A stretch of 64,000 nucleotides of DNA from Phascolarctos cinereus (GCF_002099425.1 NW_018344058.1:558001-622000), one strand, 5' to 3'; shown: positions 33,905-45,545, counted from the stretch's first letter. Program-made: numbers and translations. The notes: a model not told the origin generated them from the letters alone.

Positions 33905-34190
33905 AAGACCCAGAAGTGTCTAATAGGCAGCTGAAAATAAGAATCTGGTACTTGGTAGAAACATCACGCCTGAAGATTAGATTTGGGAGTCATCAACATA
34001 GTGATGATAGTTGAAGTTTATGCAGGAGATGAGCTCACCAAGAGAGAAAGTATAGAGAAAGACAAGAAGAGGATAAGATCTTTGGTTAATGCCTACATTA
34101 AGGAGATGGGAAGAAGATCCAGAAGGAAGCAGTCTGTGCCAAAAGGTGAAAAGAGCTCTAGGAGGACAAGGAAGCAGTGATATGCTTTCC
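33905..34190 (+). repeat. Unnamed dispersed repeat ('family X') fragment
   Basis: AGATTTGGGAGTCATCAACA, GATGAGCTCACCAAGAGAGA and AAGTATAGAGAAAGACAAGA match the downstream part of the copy at 37,650-37,760. The 65-residue frame at 33,983 lies in this repeat. Confidence 0.45.
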
Positions 34191-34261
34191 CTCTAATGAT
34201 GTTTAAAATAGACCTTTATAAGACTTTGTAGAAAAGGAGGAATAACCCTTGTTCCTTTAAA

Positions 34262-34445
34262 TGGAGGAGGTAGCATGGTGTAATGCAAAGAGATCTGGTC
34301 TGGAGATAGCCAACTTGTATTCAAATCTCACCTATGATGCTTATTGCCTATATGACCTTGGGCAAGTCACTTAACTTCCTTGGGCCTCAGTTTCCTCATC
34401 TGTAAAATGTCCTTCCCAACTCTAAATCTATAGTCTTAAAATCCT
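34262..34445 (+). repeat. MIR-family SINE
   Basis: CTTGTATTCAAATCTCACCT, TATGACCTTGGGCAAGTCAC and CCTCAGTTTCCTCATCTGTA. Confidence 0.88.
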
Positions 34446-34493
34446 AAGTCTAAGTCTCCCAATCCTGCAAGAAGCAGAACTGGCTCCAGCAAT

Positions 34494-34508
34494 ATATACA
34501 TGATATAC

Positions 34509-34598
<90 letters not shown>

Positions 34599-34655
34599 TA
34601 AAGAAATATATATATAGATAAAAAGAAATATATATATATATATATAGATATGTAT
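34494..34655. repeat. (TA)n(GATA)n compound microsatellite
   Basis: About 50 bp of AT, 40 bp of GATA, then further AT and ATAG runs. Confidence 0.98.
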
Positions 34656-34914
34656 TTAACCTTATACAGATATAAAGAATTTTTTTTCAGATTATCATTT
34701 CCTTATCTTGTTTACCTTTGAAAGAGGATGTTTGATTAACTCCCGGAGTATTGAAACTAGATGCTTTTGTTTTCACTATTGTGAAAACAGAGTACTGAGT
34801 TACTTTGAAAAGTTTCCCCTGAGAAGCTTGTTTTTCTTGTTTTCCCTGTTACTGTAGGCACTGAATAAAATTTATTCTGATGCCCTTACATTCTTCCTTG
34901 TGCTCCTGCTGCAA

Positions 34915-34978
34915 TAACCAATCAGATGTCAATGAGCTTGACTTCTATTCTCAGCAAAATTCTAGAACATATTTATTG
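34915..34978 (+). mobile_element. CR1/L3 LINE scrap (SLTSILSKILEHI block)
   Basis: GAGCTTGACTTCTATTCTCA and GCAAAATTCTAGAACATATT translate as MSMSLTSILSKILEHI, the PISLTSxLSKILExI block of CR1-type reverse transcriptases. Only about 60 bp. Bases 35,000-35,595 hold nothing I recognise. Confidence 0.55.
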
Positions 34979-35597
34979 TTTGTGGCAGGCAGCCTTTGCT
35001 ACTCTGAATCCCTTCCTATTCCTGCTACCTCTATCTTGCCCCATTTCTGGATATTCCACACCTAGGACCTTACACATTGGGACCTTGCTGGACAATCCCT
35101 GGCACCTTTTTGCTTATAGCATTAGCTATGAAAAATCAGTCAGACAATTCTGAGGAGGAACCTAATCCTGGCTATGAAACTCTTAGCCCTTGTCTAAGAC
35201 TGCCCTAGTGTGGATTACTGCTATGTTAGAGTTGCCTTCGTGGGAGGATGGCTCACAGTCCTAACTTGGGAAGTCAGTCAAAAAGTTTTAGAGGTGCCAG
35301 CTCCTGGCCCCAGTATGAAGGGCTGGTGGATTACTCGATAAAAGAGCTGAGACCTTTGATCAATTTCCCACAATGACTAGAAGGTATAACCAGAATGCTG
35401 GAGCTGGGTATGCCAAGAGTAAGAGTAGCCTTTTTGAGAAGCCATTTATGGACCTGCCCCCTTCTTCCTCATGACTTTGACTATTTTACTTTCACTGCTC
35501 TTGTTATATCTATTTCTTTTGTTGCCCCAAGCAGCCTCCCTCCCTTCCTTCCACACAACTTGTTTGGGCTTCAACTCCCAAGTTTCTCTTTAAGCCT

Positions 35598-35810
35598 CAA
35601 GTCATTTTAATTGTTTCCATCTCTTCACGACTTCATTTGGAATTTTCTTGGCAAAGACACTGGAGTGGCTTGCCATTTCCTCCTCCAGCTCATTTTACAG
35701 ATAAGGAAACAGAGGCAAATAAGGTTAAGTGATTTGCCCAGGGTCACACAGCTAGACCAAATTTAACCTCAGATCTTCCTGACTCCAGGCCTGGTGCTCT
35801 ATCCATCGTG
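35598..35810 (-). mobile_element. MAR1-like CORE-SINE, antisense
   Basis: GACTTCATTTGGAATTTTCT, TTGGCAAAGACACTGGAGTG, CCATTTCCTCCTCCAGCTCA and GCCCAGGGTCACACAGCTAG are followed by CTGACTCCAGGCCTGGTGCT. Confidence 0.9.
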
Positions 35811-35984
35811 AATCAAATAAAGGGCTCTTACTTTTAAAATCGATGGCAGGTCTGACTTTTATGCAGAAATCTTCTCTACTCCTCTTACTATAAGTTTACA
35901 ATGTACTACAACATTAGTAAAGGGACGGTTTGTAAACACTTTAGAAAGTTGGATTTGAAACTAGTTAAATGACTAGACACAGAA

Positions 35985-36290
35985 TAATGAGGAAATACTT
36001 CAGCTAAGTTTTGCAGCAAATCTTTAATGGAGGAACCCAGTGATTTATCCTTGACTTGGTACTGCTCAACATTTGTATCAATGACTTAGATGAAGTCAGA
36101 CAAGCCATGCTTATTAAATCTGCATATGACATCAAGCCTGAAGAGATGGTTTAGCAGGCCAAAGAAAATGTAATGTACATTGAAATGTACATATAAAGTT
36201 CTACATTTAGGATTAAAAAAACAATGTCATAAGTATAAGTTGAGATAAAATTAGACAACAATTTCTATGAAAAAGATATGGGAGAGACAA
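35985..36290 (+). mobile_element. CR1/L3 LINE reverse-transcriptase fragment
   Basis: CATTTGTATCAATGACTTAG and CTTATTAAATCTGCATATGA translate as a worn FxNDLDExxxAMLIKSAYDIK, the motif containing the catalytic ADD. A TTCTACATTTAGGATTAAAA block follows. Confidence 0.7.
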
Positions 36291-36518
36291 CATGTAAATG
36301 ACTAATGTATACATGTTATTTGCAGGGTAAATGGAAGGTGATCTCAAGAGAGGAAAGTGTAAATAGTTGGGGGGACTGGGGAAGGTCTCCAGCAGAAGGG
36401 AGGATTTGAGCTGAGTCATGAAGGAAGCCAGGGAAACTGTCAGAAATGGTCAGGAAATGTATCCCTGGCATGGAGGTGACAGAAAAATTGTCAATAGAAG
36501 GGCAGAAGTTAATAACAA

Positions 36519-36990
36519 ATGTAAGATTACTTGCCAATCCCTTAAATGATCCTAGTAACTTCAGAATTTCAGTAATGTCCTTACATTCCTACTCTTAAGC
36601 TATTTGCTCTCCATTAGGTTGAGCTGAACCACACTCTAAGTCCCCCACCCTGGGATTTTTACCTTGTAAAGGAACCTAGCTTGAGTTGAATTTCAGCTCC
36701 TGATGTCCTTGCTCCCTTCCATTGGGATTCATGGTATGAAGGGCAAAATAGTCATAATGAAGTGTTTTTTCTTGCCCAGCCTGTCAAGGGCTATTGGGGC
36801 CTCATGACTAGGCCTTACTACCTCACCTACCTCCTCCCCCTCTCCTCCTAAACTATAAAAACTTTTTCATGGGTCTCTTTGCTTCGGAAATCCACTGGAT
36901 ATCCCCCAGGGTGGCAGGTCTGCTATGCTATCTCAGTTACAGATGCTTTGCTCCTCACTCATGACTTTGATTTATTTCAGGACTTGAGAA
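36519..36990 (+). mobile_element. Solo LTR of an endogenous retrovirus family (also at 63,300)
   Basis: A block of about 470 bp begins near TGTAAGATTACTTGCC. It contains a promoter-like AACTATAAAAACTTTTTCAT and ends near GACTTTGATTTATTTCAGGA. Its reverse complement recurs at 63,300-63,770 with the same internal order (CCTACTCTTAAG, GGTTGAGC, GGATTCATG, TCATGAC, CATCCCCCAGGGTG). No internal retroviral genes adjoin it. Old fossil; the boundaries are approximate. Confidence 0.75.
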
Positions 36991-37029
36991 GAGGATAGTC
37001 AGGACAAAGGCACCAAAATGAAAGATGGC

Positions 37030-37790
37030 ATGTCCTGCACAGAGAACAAGTGAAGGCCAATGTGTCTGGATAGTAGATTGCATGGCAGGGAGTAAAGTGT
37101 AAGAATATTGAAAAGATAGAAATAGGCTAACTTATGTGCCAAATAAAAATTAATTATTTTAATTAATTAGATTTAATTTAAATGCTAAATAAAATACTTC
37201 GTATATTATCTAGGAAGTAATAGGAAGCCAGTAGAGTTTATTGGGTAAGTAGATGAAATGGGAGATCTGCACTCTAGAATATCACTTTTAGTAGCTGAGT
37301 GGAGAATGGATTGGGGTGGGGAGAAACTTGAGACAGGAAGGCCAGTTAGAAGGTTTTCACAGTAGTTTAGAAGATATGTGATGAGGGCCTGAACTAGAGT
37401 GGTGGTTGTATTCGTGAAGGGAATGGGATACACATGAGTGACACTGTATGGATAGAAATGACAAGATGGATGGGATATGTGAGGTGAAAGTGAAGAGCTT
37501 TAGTCTGAGTGACTTGAAGGATGGTGGTACTATCAGTAGTAACAGAAAAGTTAGAAAGCAAGGAGGATTTGGGAAAATAATGTTTTGGACGTATTGAGTC
37601 TGAGATGTCTACAGGACATTCAGCTCAAGATGTTGATGATACAGTACTCTAATTCTGGAGTAGAGAGCATCTTATACTAGGAATCAACCTCATGGAGATG
37701 ATAAATGAACCCATGGGAGATGATGGAATCACCAAATGAGATAGGACAAAGTAAAAAGAGAGGCCCAGGAGAGGAGGCCCAGTTACTGAA
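37030..37790 (+). repeat. Unnamed dispersed repeat ('family X'), longest copy
   Basis: Order: AATAGGAAGCCAGTAGAGTT, GAATGGATTGGGGTGGGGAG, TGATGAGGGCCTGAACTAGA, GTGGTGGTTGTATTCGTGAA, TTGGACGTATTGAGTCTGAG, ATGTCTACAGGACATTCAGC, GAACCCATGGGAGATGATGG, TCACCAAATGAGATAGGACA. It appears non-coding. Other parts occur at 19,900, 31,690 and 33,905. I have seen similar wording in mammalian repeats but cannot give the family name. Confidence 0.55.
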
Positions 37791-37797
37791 TGGGGTA

Positions 37798-37838
37798 CAC
37801 ACATATATGTATATATTACATGTATATACATACATACT

Positions 37839-37873
<35 letters not shown>
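37798..37873. repeat. (TA/TG)n then (CA)n microsatellite
   Basis: A TATATGTATATATTACATGT region passes into about 15 CA units. Confidence 0.97.
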
Positions 37874-37875
<2 letters not shown>

Positions 37876-38049
37876 AACACTGCAGTTTCACATATTTGGG
37901 ACACAGGTCTTCACAGATTTCCAAGAGAAAATGTTACTCTGATTCAGAGTTTTGAGACAGTTGTTGCTTATTTTCAATGTGACAGGCTGTAGTATACTAT
38001 AGTGATTTGAACACCAAAACTATTCTTTCATTATGGGACAAATGCAATT

Positions 38050-38545
38050 TATCTGACAGAAGCTAGGTGGTACAGTGAATAGAATGCTGGGCATACGGCC
38101 AGGAGGATGAGTTCAAATCCAGACTTGGATATTTACTAGCTATGTGACCTTGGGCAAGTTATAACTGCTTTCTTCTTCAGTTTCCTCATCAGTAAAATGG
38201 GGCTGTTGTTATTCAGTTGTATCCAACTCGTCATGACACCATTTGGGGTTTTCTTGGCAAAGATATTGGAGTGGTTTGCCATTTCTTTCTCCAGCTCATT
38301 TTATAGATGAGGAACTGAGGCAAACAGAGTAAAGTGACTTGCCCAGGTTCACATAGCTAGTAAGTGTCTGAGGTCAGATTTGAACTCAAGAGGATGATTT
38401 CTTCCTGACAACAGGCCTAGCACTCTATCCACTTGCACCACCTAGATGCTTAAAAATGGGGGATCCTCTCCCAGGGTTATGATAAAATGAGATAATATTT
38501 GTAAAGCACTTTGCAAACTTTAAAGAACTATGTAAATGTAAAATG
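38050..38545 (+). repeat. MIR/THER-like SINE split by an antisense MAR1-like SINE
   Basis: The left part (38,050-38,207) ends CTCATCAGTAAAATGGGG. The right part (38,452-38,545) resumes with AAAAATGGGGGATCCTCTCC, AATATTTGTAAAGCACTTTG and CAAACTTTAAAGAACTATGT. The repeated AAAATGGGG at the two joints is the target-site duplication. Confidence 0.85.
38208..38451 (-). mobile_element. MAR1-like CORE-SINE, antisense, nested
   Basis: ATTCAGTTGTATCCAACTCG, TTTGGGGTTTTCTTGGCAAA, TTGCCCAGGTTCACATAGCT and CTCTATCCACTTGCACCACC. Full length, younger than the MIR that it interrupts. Confidence 0.92.
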
Positions 38546-38863
38546 AAAATGTGTTTACTAACTATAAGATAATGTGGCTGTTCACAGCAAGAACAGAGCC
38601 TGAATACACTATGAAGAGAAAGAGAAGTCAAAGGTCATATTGCAGAACTACATCAGCTAGCTGAAGCCTGATGAATACTATAGTTGCTCTTAGGGCTAAG
38701 TCAGCTGAGCAGAAGAATAATTTGGAAGGAGAGAATCAGTCATCCAGAGGACGGACTAGTATGGTTTGAGATGTCATGCCCAAGGAGGCATTGGTCTAGC
38801 ATAGTTTGGATCAACTCATTTTAGCAACAGAAGAAAATGTTCAACACAGAAGGTAAATTCTTT

Positions 38864-39708
38864 TTTAAAAAATTTTTAAATTTTTTTTTATTTTTTTAAA
38901 TATAAATTTATTTATTTGTAGTTTTCAACATTTATTTCTACAAGTTTTTGAGTTTCAAATTTTCACCCCGTCTCACCTTTCCCCCACCCCAAGATGGCAT
39001 GCATTCTGAATAGCTCTTCCCCTAGTCTGTCCTCTTTTCTTTCTCTCCCCCCCTTCTCTTATCCCCTTCCCCTTCTATTTTCCTGTAGGGCAGCATAGAC
39101 TTCTGTACTCCATTTCCTGTATTTCTTATTTCCCGATAGCATGTGAAAACTTTTTTTTAAACATATGTTTTTAAAACTTTAGGTTTCAAATTTTCTCTCT
39201 TCCTCCCTCCCCACCCACCTCATTGAAAAGGCGAGCAACTCAATATAGGTTGTACATGTGCAGTTATGCAAAACACTTCCATAGTAGACGTGTTGTGAAA
39301 AACTAACTCTATTTCCCTTAATCCTATTCTGCCCTCCCATTTATTCTATTCTTTCTTTTGACCCTGTTCCCATTACACCCTTTTCCAATCTGCCCTCCTC
39401 TCTATCATCCCCCTGCTCTCTTGTCCCCTTCTCCCCCTATTTTCTTGTAGGGTAAGACAAACTTCCATACCCAATTGAATGTGTATGTTATTCCCTCCTT
39501 AAGCCAAATCCTATGAGAATAAGATTTACTCATTCCCTCTCACCTTCCCCTGCTTCCCCTCCACTGTAAGAGACTTTTCTGTTTTTTCTTTGTGAGATAA
39601 TTTACCCCATTCTACCTCTCCCTTTCTTCTTCTCTGAGTATAATCCTCCCTCATCCCTTAATTTTATTCTCCAGATATGACCCCTTAATCTTCAACTCAC
39701 CCTGTGCC

Positions 39709-39762
<54 letters not shown>

Positions 39763-40493
39763 TATATACATACATATAATTTTTTTCCTCCAACTACCCT
39801 AATACTGACAAAGGTCTCATGAGTTATAAATATCATCTTTCCATGCAGGAATGTAAACAGTTCAATCTTAATAAGTCTCTTATGATTTCTCTTTCCTGTT
39901 TACCTCTTCATGTTTCACTTGAGTCCTGTATTTGAAAGTCAAATTTTCTATTCAGCTCTGGTCTTTTCATCAGGAATGCTTGAAAGTCCTCTATTTCACT
40001 GAATGACCATTTTTTCCCCTGAAGGATTATACTCAGTTTTGCTGGGTAGGTGATTCTTGGTTGTAATCCTATCTCCTTTGCCCTCCGGAATATTATATTC
40101 CATGCCCTGCGGTCCTTTAATGTAGAAGCTGCTAAATCTTGTGTTATCCTGATTGTGTTTCCACAGTATTTGAACTGCCTTCCTTTCTCAGCACCGACAG
40201 AAACAGATTTTTCCCACTGACCTTCTAAGTTGTCTTTGGCATTAGTGGGTTGAGGAGTCTGGAAACCTCCACAGCTGCCCGTGATTCAGTCCTCTGAGGC
40301 CTGCTCCAGGTTCGCTGTGGCCCGCGCGATACACCTTTCTGATCAATCATTCAGGTTGTCTTAGGCTGGAAATTTGTTTCACTCTGTCTTTTTGTGGGTT
40401 CTGCTGCTTCAGAATTTGTTTAGAGCCATTTTTTATGAGTATTTAGAGGGGTTTTGGGGAGAGCTTAAGCAAGTCACTGCTTTCACTCTGCCC
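38864..40493 (-). mobile_element. Complete HAL1-like (half-L1) insertion with 17-bp TSD
   Basis: CAGAAGGTAAATTCTTT occurs at 38,847-38,863 and 40,494-40,510. The left end on + is T-rich (A-tail). The minus strand starts with an L1-like 5' region (AGTGAAAGCAGTGACTTGCT, CAGCAGAACCCACAAAAAGA) related to 9,190-9,330. It passes directly into the C-terminal domain of L1 ORF1, open over about 75 codons (40,150 down to 39,910): DLAASTLKDRRAWNIIFRRA, LQPRITYPAKLSIILQGKK and WSFSEIEDFQAFLMKRPEL. The N-terminal and RRM parts of ORF1 are absent. About 1 kb of non-coding sequence follows, including an (ATAG)n at 39,707-39,762 and an L1-like 3' end (TGCACATGTACAACCTATAT). It has no ORF2, so its copying must have relied on an L1 enzyme. 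Confidence 0.8.
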
Positions 40494-41010
40494 CAGAAGG
40501 TAAATTCTTTAAGGAGTTTTTTGGATAATTCCTGAGACAGAAAGAGGACAGTGAAGTTTACCATTCCAGAGCTGTGAGTTAGCCTAAGTACACAGGTTTT
40601 CCTCTGTCATATGCTGCCTTGTTAGTTTTTTGTTTGTACCCACTCTTCCTCCCAGATACTGAGTGCATTGGAGATGGAATATAACCCACATTTATGTATG
40701 GAATAGGATGTATTTATTACTCCTGCATTTGCTTTAATATGTAAGTATCGGCAATGTTATTATTTATTTTGCCTTATTGTTAAGTAAATAGTTTGGTTTA
40801 AGATCTAAAAGTCTCATTATTGGAGTTGTTAGTTTTATGTAAATGGAATTATATGATGGAGGTGAGTGGGAGAGTGTATTCTCAGAGTTTGAACATAAAT
40901 ACATGGGGTGTTCTTTTTCTGGGATCCTTGTCCTGGGGAATGAGGGCACATTAAAGTAGGAAAACCAGCACATAGAGTGAATAGGGGTCACACATCCATG
41001 TGGGAGGTAT

Positions 41011-41335
41011 GCATCATCATCATCATCATCATCATTGTTTATTGATAGACATTAATAATTAATAATAATATTAATAATATCAAAAATTAATAATGTTATT
41101 GATAATAATAGCATTTATATAGTACCTTAAAGTTTCAAAGTGCTTTATAGTTATCTCATTTTATCCTCACAACAACCCTGGGAGTTAGGCACTATTATTA
41201 TCCCCATTTTATAGATGAGGGAACTGAGATAGAAAGAGGTTAAGGGCTTGCCCAGGGTCACACAGCTAGTAAATGTCTGAGGCTAGACGTGAACTCAAGT
41301 TTTTTTCACTCCAAGTCCAGTTCTATCTACTGTTT
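41011..41335 (-). repeat. (CAT)n and antisense MIR/THER-like SINE
   Basis: Eight CAT/ATC units (41,011-41,035) and an AT-rich spacer precede AATAGCATTTATATAGTACC, CTCACAACAACCCTGGGAGT, GCCCAGGGTCACACAGCTAG and CAAGTCCAGTTCTATCTACT. Confidence 0.85.
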
Positions 41336-41930
41336 GTAAGTGGCCAAAAGAAAAATGATGCTTGAGAACAAGCCATTAGATTTGTCAGTTAAGAGAAAAA
41401 TTCAGTTTAATAATGAGGTCAGAAGCTAAACTGCAGAGATTGAGGAAAGAAAATGGAGGCTCATATTATAGACAGCTTTCTCAAAGAGTTTTACCAAAAA
41501 GGGGGAGGAGAAATATCGAATAATGTCTTAAGGGGATGGTATGATAAAGTGAAGGTTCTTCAAAGATGAAGAGATGTGGCTGTATTTATTTGTAGTAGGG
41601 AAAGAGAGAGGGAAAGATGACAGTGGGAATGATGATAAGAATGATCTATTTAAGGAGATGGGAGGGAATGGAGTCAGAGTGCATACAAAGGGAGTGGTCT
41701 TGGCAAGAGAAAGTCCACTTCTTTATCCAGGAGCAGAGTAAAGGAGTGAATGGTGGGGGCAAGATGTCTGAGCAATGTAACATGAGGGCAAGGGGAAAAG
41801 AGGAAGTTTTTGTCAAATAGCCTCAAATTTTTTATTTTATTTTATTTTGGTGAAGTATGATACTAGGTTCTCAGTTGAGAGTATGTGGGTAAGGGATGCC
41901 ATAGGAGGGTTTAGGAGAGATGAAAAGGTT
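41336..41930. other. Unassigned intergenic sequence
   Basis: I recognise no repeat or exon. The 67-residue frame at 41,617 has no known domain. Confidence 0.4.
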
Positions 41931-41934
41931 TCAG

Positions 41935-42065
41935 TCAATCAATAAACTTTTATTAAGTACCTCCTATGTACCATGCACTATGCTGTGCTTGGGATATAAA
42001 TAAGAAAAAGACAATTTCTACCCTCCTTGCAATCTAGTGGAGAAAGACAACACAAAAGGAAGCAG
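41935..42065. repeat. Dispersed repeat with a CAATAAACTTTTATTAAG head
   Basis: TTTATTAAGTACCTCCTATG, TACCATGCACTATGCTGTGC and CTACCCTCCTTGCAATCTAG fit the recurring family of 8,925. Confidence 0.6.
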
Positions 42066-43328
42066 AAAAGTAGGTTGGTGGGGGCAGGGGAAAGCAAAAG
42101 AAGCTTAAAAAAAAAAAGGTCCTGGGTTAGAAGAGGCCCCAGAGTAGAAGGTGGAGAGGCTGTTTTCCTAGGGAAGGCCTGTGCTAGGGAAGCCTTGGAG
42201 GACAAGAAAGCTGAAAGGCTTATGTACAGGACTTGCTGGTCTCGGACTGGCTTTTAGGGCCTGATGTTGAAGAAGCCCCCGGGGCAGGAACTTCTAGCTT
42301 TTACTTTCATTTTAGGTCTCCACATTTTAGAATGTGGAGAAAGACAAGTCTGAGCTGAGTAGAGGACAATTGGGCTAGCGAGAGAACTGAAGAACAAGGA
42401 ATGTAAAGCAGGATTGATGGAACAGAGGATGTTTAGTCTCAAGAAGGGAAGTTAGTATTTGAAGGGCTGTCATGGGAAGGATAGATTAGCCTTGTTCTGT
42501 TTCAGGGGCAATGAGAAGAAGTAGGAGAGGCAGATGTATGTTTAGTGTAGATGTAACCCTGGTTTCTAGCCAAGCGCAGACCAGGGCATTTTGCATGATA
42601 TTCTCCTAATTAGTTGAGAGAATGCTGCATGACTGGGTAAAGGGAAGAGTTGGTAGGAGGGTTTTGGAGAGGAGAAGACAAGCATGGGGCCAGGTTCTCT
42701 TGGGGACTGACTTCAGACATTTGGATAGAGACAGACTTTGGAACGCAACAAGTAGGGGAAGTCAGGTCCTCAACATGTCCCTGAATTTCAAATTCTCCTC
42801 AGGGGAGATAACCTGTCTTGGTTTTAGCTAAGATACCTCATTCCAAGCAGGAAAGTTGATTCTCTCCGTGGATTTTCAAGTATATTTGAATATATAATCT
42901 CTCTAATTTCTAGCTGTTATTTGTTTGGATATATGGATTTACTTGCTGTTCTTTTTGTAATGGCATGTGTGTAACTAGCTTTTCATAGGAAGGCAAGTAT
43001 GCTAAAGGTGTAACTAGCATTTGATGGGAAGGAAAGTGAGAGTTAAAGGCTACCTTCTCCCCTATCTTGAAGGGATAATGACCAGGAAAGCTAGTGGCAT
43101 TTATTTTGAATTTGAAAATTATGTTTATTTATTTATGTTTATTTAGCAGGCATAGATAGATATCATTTAAATTCAGTATACCTCTCAGAAACTGGAGCAA
43201 AGAGTACCCAACCTTATATTCCTTCTCTTGGTCTCCTCAAGGTAATGATGGGCAAGATTCCAAGATAATCTCTCCATCCTCTCGTTTGCCCACATTTAGA
43301 CAACCCATTTGGATATAAATTCTCACAA
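42066..43328. other. Unassigned intergenic sequence
   Basis: I recognise no repeat or exon here. Open frames at 42,027-42,442 on both strands lack any known domain. Confidence 0.4.
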
Positions 43329-43329
43329 A

Positions 43330-43535
43330 GAAAACACAGGGAAGACCTTTCTAACAATTAAGGCTACTCAAAGGGTAACGGTGTTACTTGAAAGGTAATC
43401 TGTCCCCATTTATTGAGGTCTTTGAATAGAAGCTAGAAAGTCATTTGCTGTAGAAGGGATTCTTGGTCAGATAGGGATTGAACAAGATGGCCTCTGAGAT
43501 CCCTTCTAGCTCTCACATTTCGTGAATATGTGACT
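43330..43535 (+). mobile_element. CR1/L3-type LINE 3' end
   Basis: GAAGACCTTTCTAACAATTA, TTTGCTGTAGAAGGGATTCT, AGATGGCCTCTGAGATCCCT and TCTAGCTCTCACATTTCGTG match the 3' UTR and terminus of the ancient L3 group. Confidence 0.6.
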
Positions 43536-43661
43536 TGATCTCTTAAGTCTGCTCCAGTTCTAAACTTTATGAAGCTAAATGTTTATTACTGAATTTTGAA
43601 TGTAGACTGCTGATATGGTGAGGTGGAAAAAGGACACTGTATTTGAAGTTAAAGGATCTGG

Positions 43662-43745
43662 AGCTCAAAATCTTATAAACAAATGAATGTTGAACATTGT
43701 CTTTACATGTAATTGGAAAAAACAAAATACTATTTAAAAAGATAG
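43662..43745 (+). mobile_element. L1 LINE extreme 3' end
   Basis: GCTCAAAATCTTATAAACAA, ATGAATGTTGAACATTGTCT and ACATGTAATTGGAAAAAACA. Only about 80 bp. A worn SINE head precedes it. Confidence 0.8.
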
Positions 43746-44119
43746 ATTTGCTTTACTGTAAATTTCAGCTTTTTAAAAATAAATTTGAACTCACAAAAAC
43801 AACAGCTACTGTCAAAACCACATTTTAAAAAATATTTCTAAACTTGAAGGGTTCATGACTTCATACTCATTACTTAAAAATTCAAGTAGTAAAAGTATAA
43901 TTATTCTTCATAAATAAAATTAATATGTTTATATGTTCAAGTTATTTTGTTTGGGTTGTGTTCAGGTGGAAGAGTTTTACAGCCTGTCCTCTGGCTCTGA
44001 TTTTCAGCTCCCAACAGAAATCAACCAAATGGCAGATCCCTAGTGGGCTGGGGGTAGGGAGGTCTTTCCTTGGAGCTGGGAATGCTATGGAAGTCCTATG
44101 CTAGGGAACTCCTGGGTAA

Positions 44120-44255
44120 GAAAACTCTCTATAAATGGGGCTGACATATTCTTTCCAATTTAAATAAGAAAGCTGCCTAGGTAAGTAAGTAGCCTCAGGT
44201 CACATAGACAGTATGGATTAAAAGCCCAGCTCTTCAGGGCCTCATCACTAGCTTG
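44120..44255 (-). repeat. MIR-family SINE, antisense, worn
   Basis: AAGTAGCCTCAGGTCACATA and TTAAAAGCCCAGCTCTTCAG. Flanking 43,746-44,119 and 44,256-44,900 show nothing I recognise. Confidence 0.5.
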
Positions 44256-44904
44256 TTAGATGCTTCTCCACAGCTACCTCTACTGTCTTGGACACCTTAG
44301 CCATAAAACCATCTTCATTCTATCCACTTTAAAATCATCATACAACATTAAAAGAGGAACCGAAAATGAAGTTTTCTTTCATGTGGAATGTTTCCTCTTG
44401 AATTTTAATCTGAAACATATTTTTGACATTCTGTCACTATTAGGTCTCAGCATTCTCCATTGCATTGACTTTATGCATTTGACTCTAAGCATATTTAACA
44501 ATCTTCTGACACATGAGAAATGGTACTAATCCTTTCTTTATTTGCCTTCCTGAAGATATTTTCTCCCTACATGTTGGTTTATATTTCATTCTGTTCAAAT
44601 AGGACTAATTAACATAGAATTCCTCCCCCTTAAATCTAAGGGCAGACATCAAGCACTCAGATAAATGACTCTATTAGACAGAAAAAGAGGAGACATACCT
44701 ACTAAGGTAAACACGAAACCTGAGAAGTAATTCTTCTAGCACTAAGGTTATGCTCTTCTCATTCTTTCATTCCACAAACATCTATTTACTGTAAATGGCC
44801 AGCATCACCTTAGTAGTTTGTGTATTAGTTTGGGTGAGGTTACCTCTTCCCCCCTCCCCCAACAATCAAGTGAGAAAGTTCTTGTGATTTCTGTCTTAGA
44901 GAAA

Positions 44905-45290
44905 GGAGTGGTAGCTACAGTAAAAAGAGCACTGATTGTAGAGTCTGAGGCCCTGGATTCAAATCCTTCCTCCAATTTTTATTTATTCCTCTGATTTTTA
45001 TTTTCTTTCCTTTGTGGCTTTAGGTAAGTCACCTTCCATATGTCTCAGATTTCTTCTATGTTAAAAGAGGTTGGAATAGGTCATCTCTAATGACCCTTCA
45101 AATTCCATAATCCTGTATCCTTGGCAATTGCAGTGGTCTGGGTAATGCTTATTACCTATTTGACTTTAGGCAAGTGACTTCCCCATGGTTCAGATTCCTA
45201 GTCTGTTGAAAGAGGTTGGAATAGATTATCTCTAATATCCCTTCAAATTTCTTGATTTTGTATCCTTAGCTCTTGGAGTGGTCTGGGTCA
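44905..45290 (+). repeat. MIR-family SINE with a 145-bp internal tandem duplication
   Basis: The first unit contains GGCTTTAGGTAAGTCACCTT (45,016), AGAGGTTGGAATAGGTCATC and TGCAGTGGTCTGGGTAATGC. The second contains GACTTTAGGCAAGTGACTTC (45,162), AGAGGTTGGAATAGATTATC and GGAGTGGTCTGGGTCAGGCC. The order is the same in both, offset by about 145 bp. Confidence 0.75.
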
Positions 45291-45359
45291 GGCCTTAACT
45301 AGTGATGCCCTCTGTCACTTGGAGATAAGGAATCGTTTATCTTTAGGTGGCCCCAGAAC

Positions 45360-45545
45360 ACTGGGTACATAGTGCAGGGGAAAATTCAAGTCATCTGATT
45401 TTACCACAACTGGAATCAGATGCCTGGGGTTTGAAACTATTTACTACCTTTGACTTTAGGCAAAGCACAGGAAAAAAAAAAGTAAAACGATCAATGGGAT
45501 AGTGGTGAGGTGATCTCTAAGGTGGAGTCCACCTCTAGATCCTAT
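45360..45545 (+). repeat. MIR-family SINE fragment
   Basis: CAACTGGAATCAGATGCCTG, TTTGACTTTAGGCAAAGCAC and GGTGATCTCTAAGGTGGAGT. An A-run interrupts the core. Confidence 0.55.

Noticed and set aside
39707-39762. (ATCT)n as an independent satellite or CRISPR-like array
   Set aside because: It is a simple tetranucleotide run inside the half-L1 element, with no spacers.
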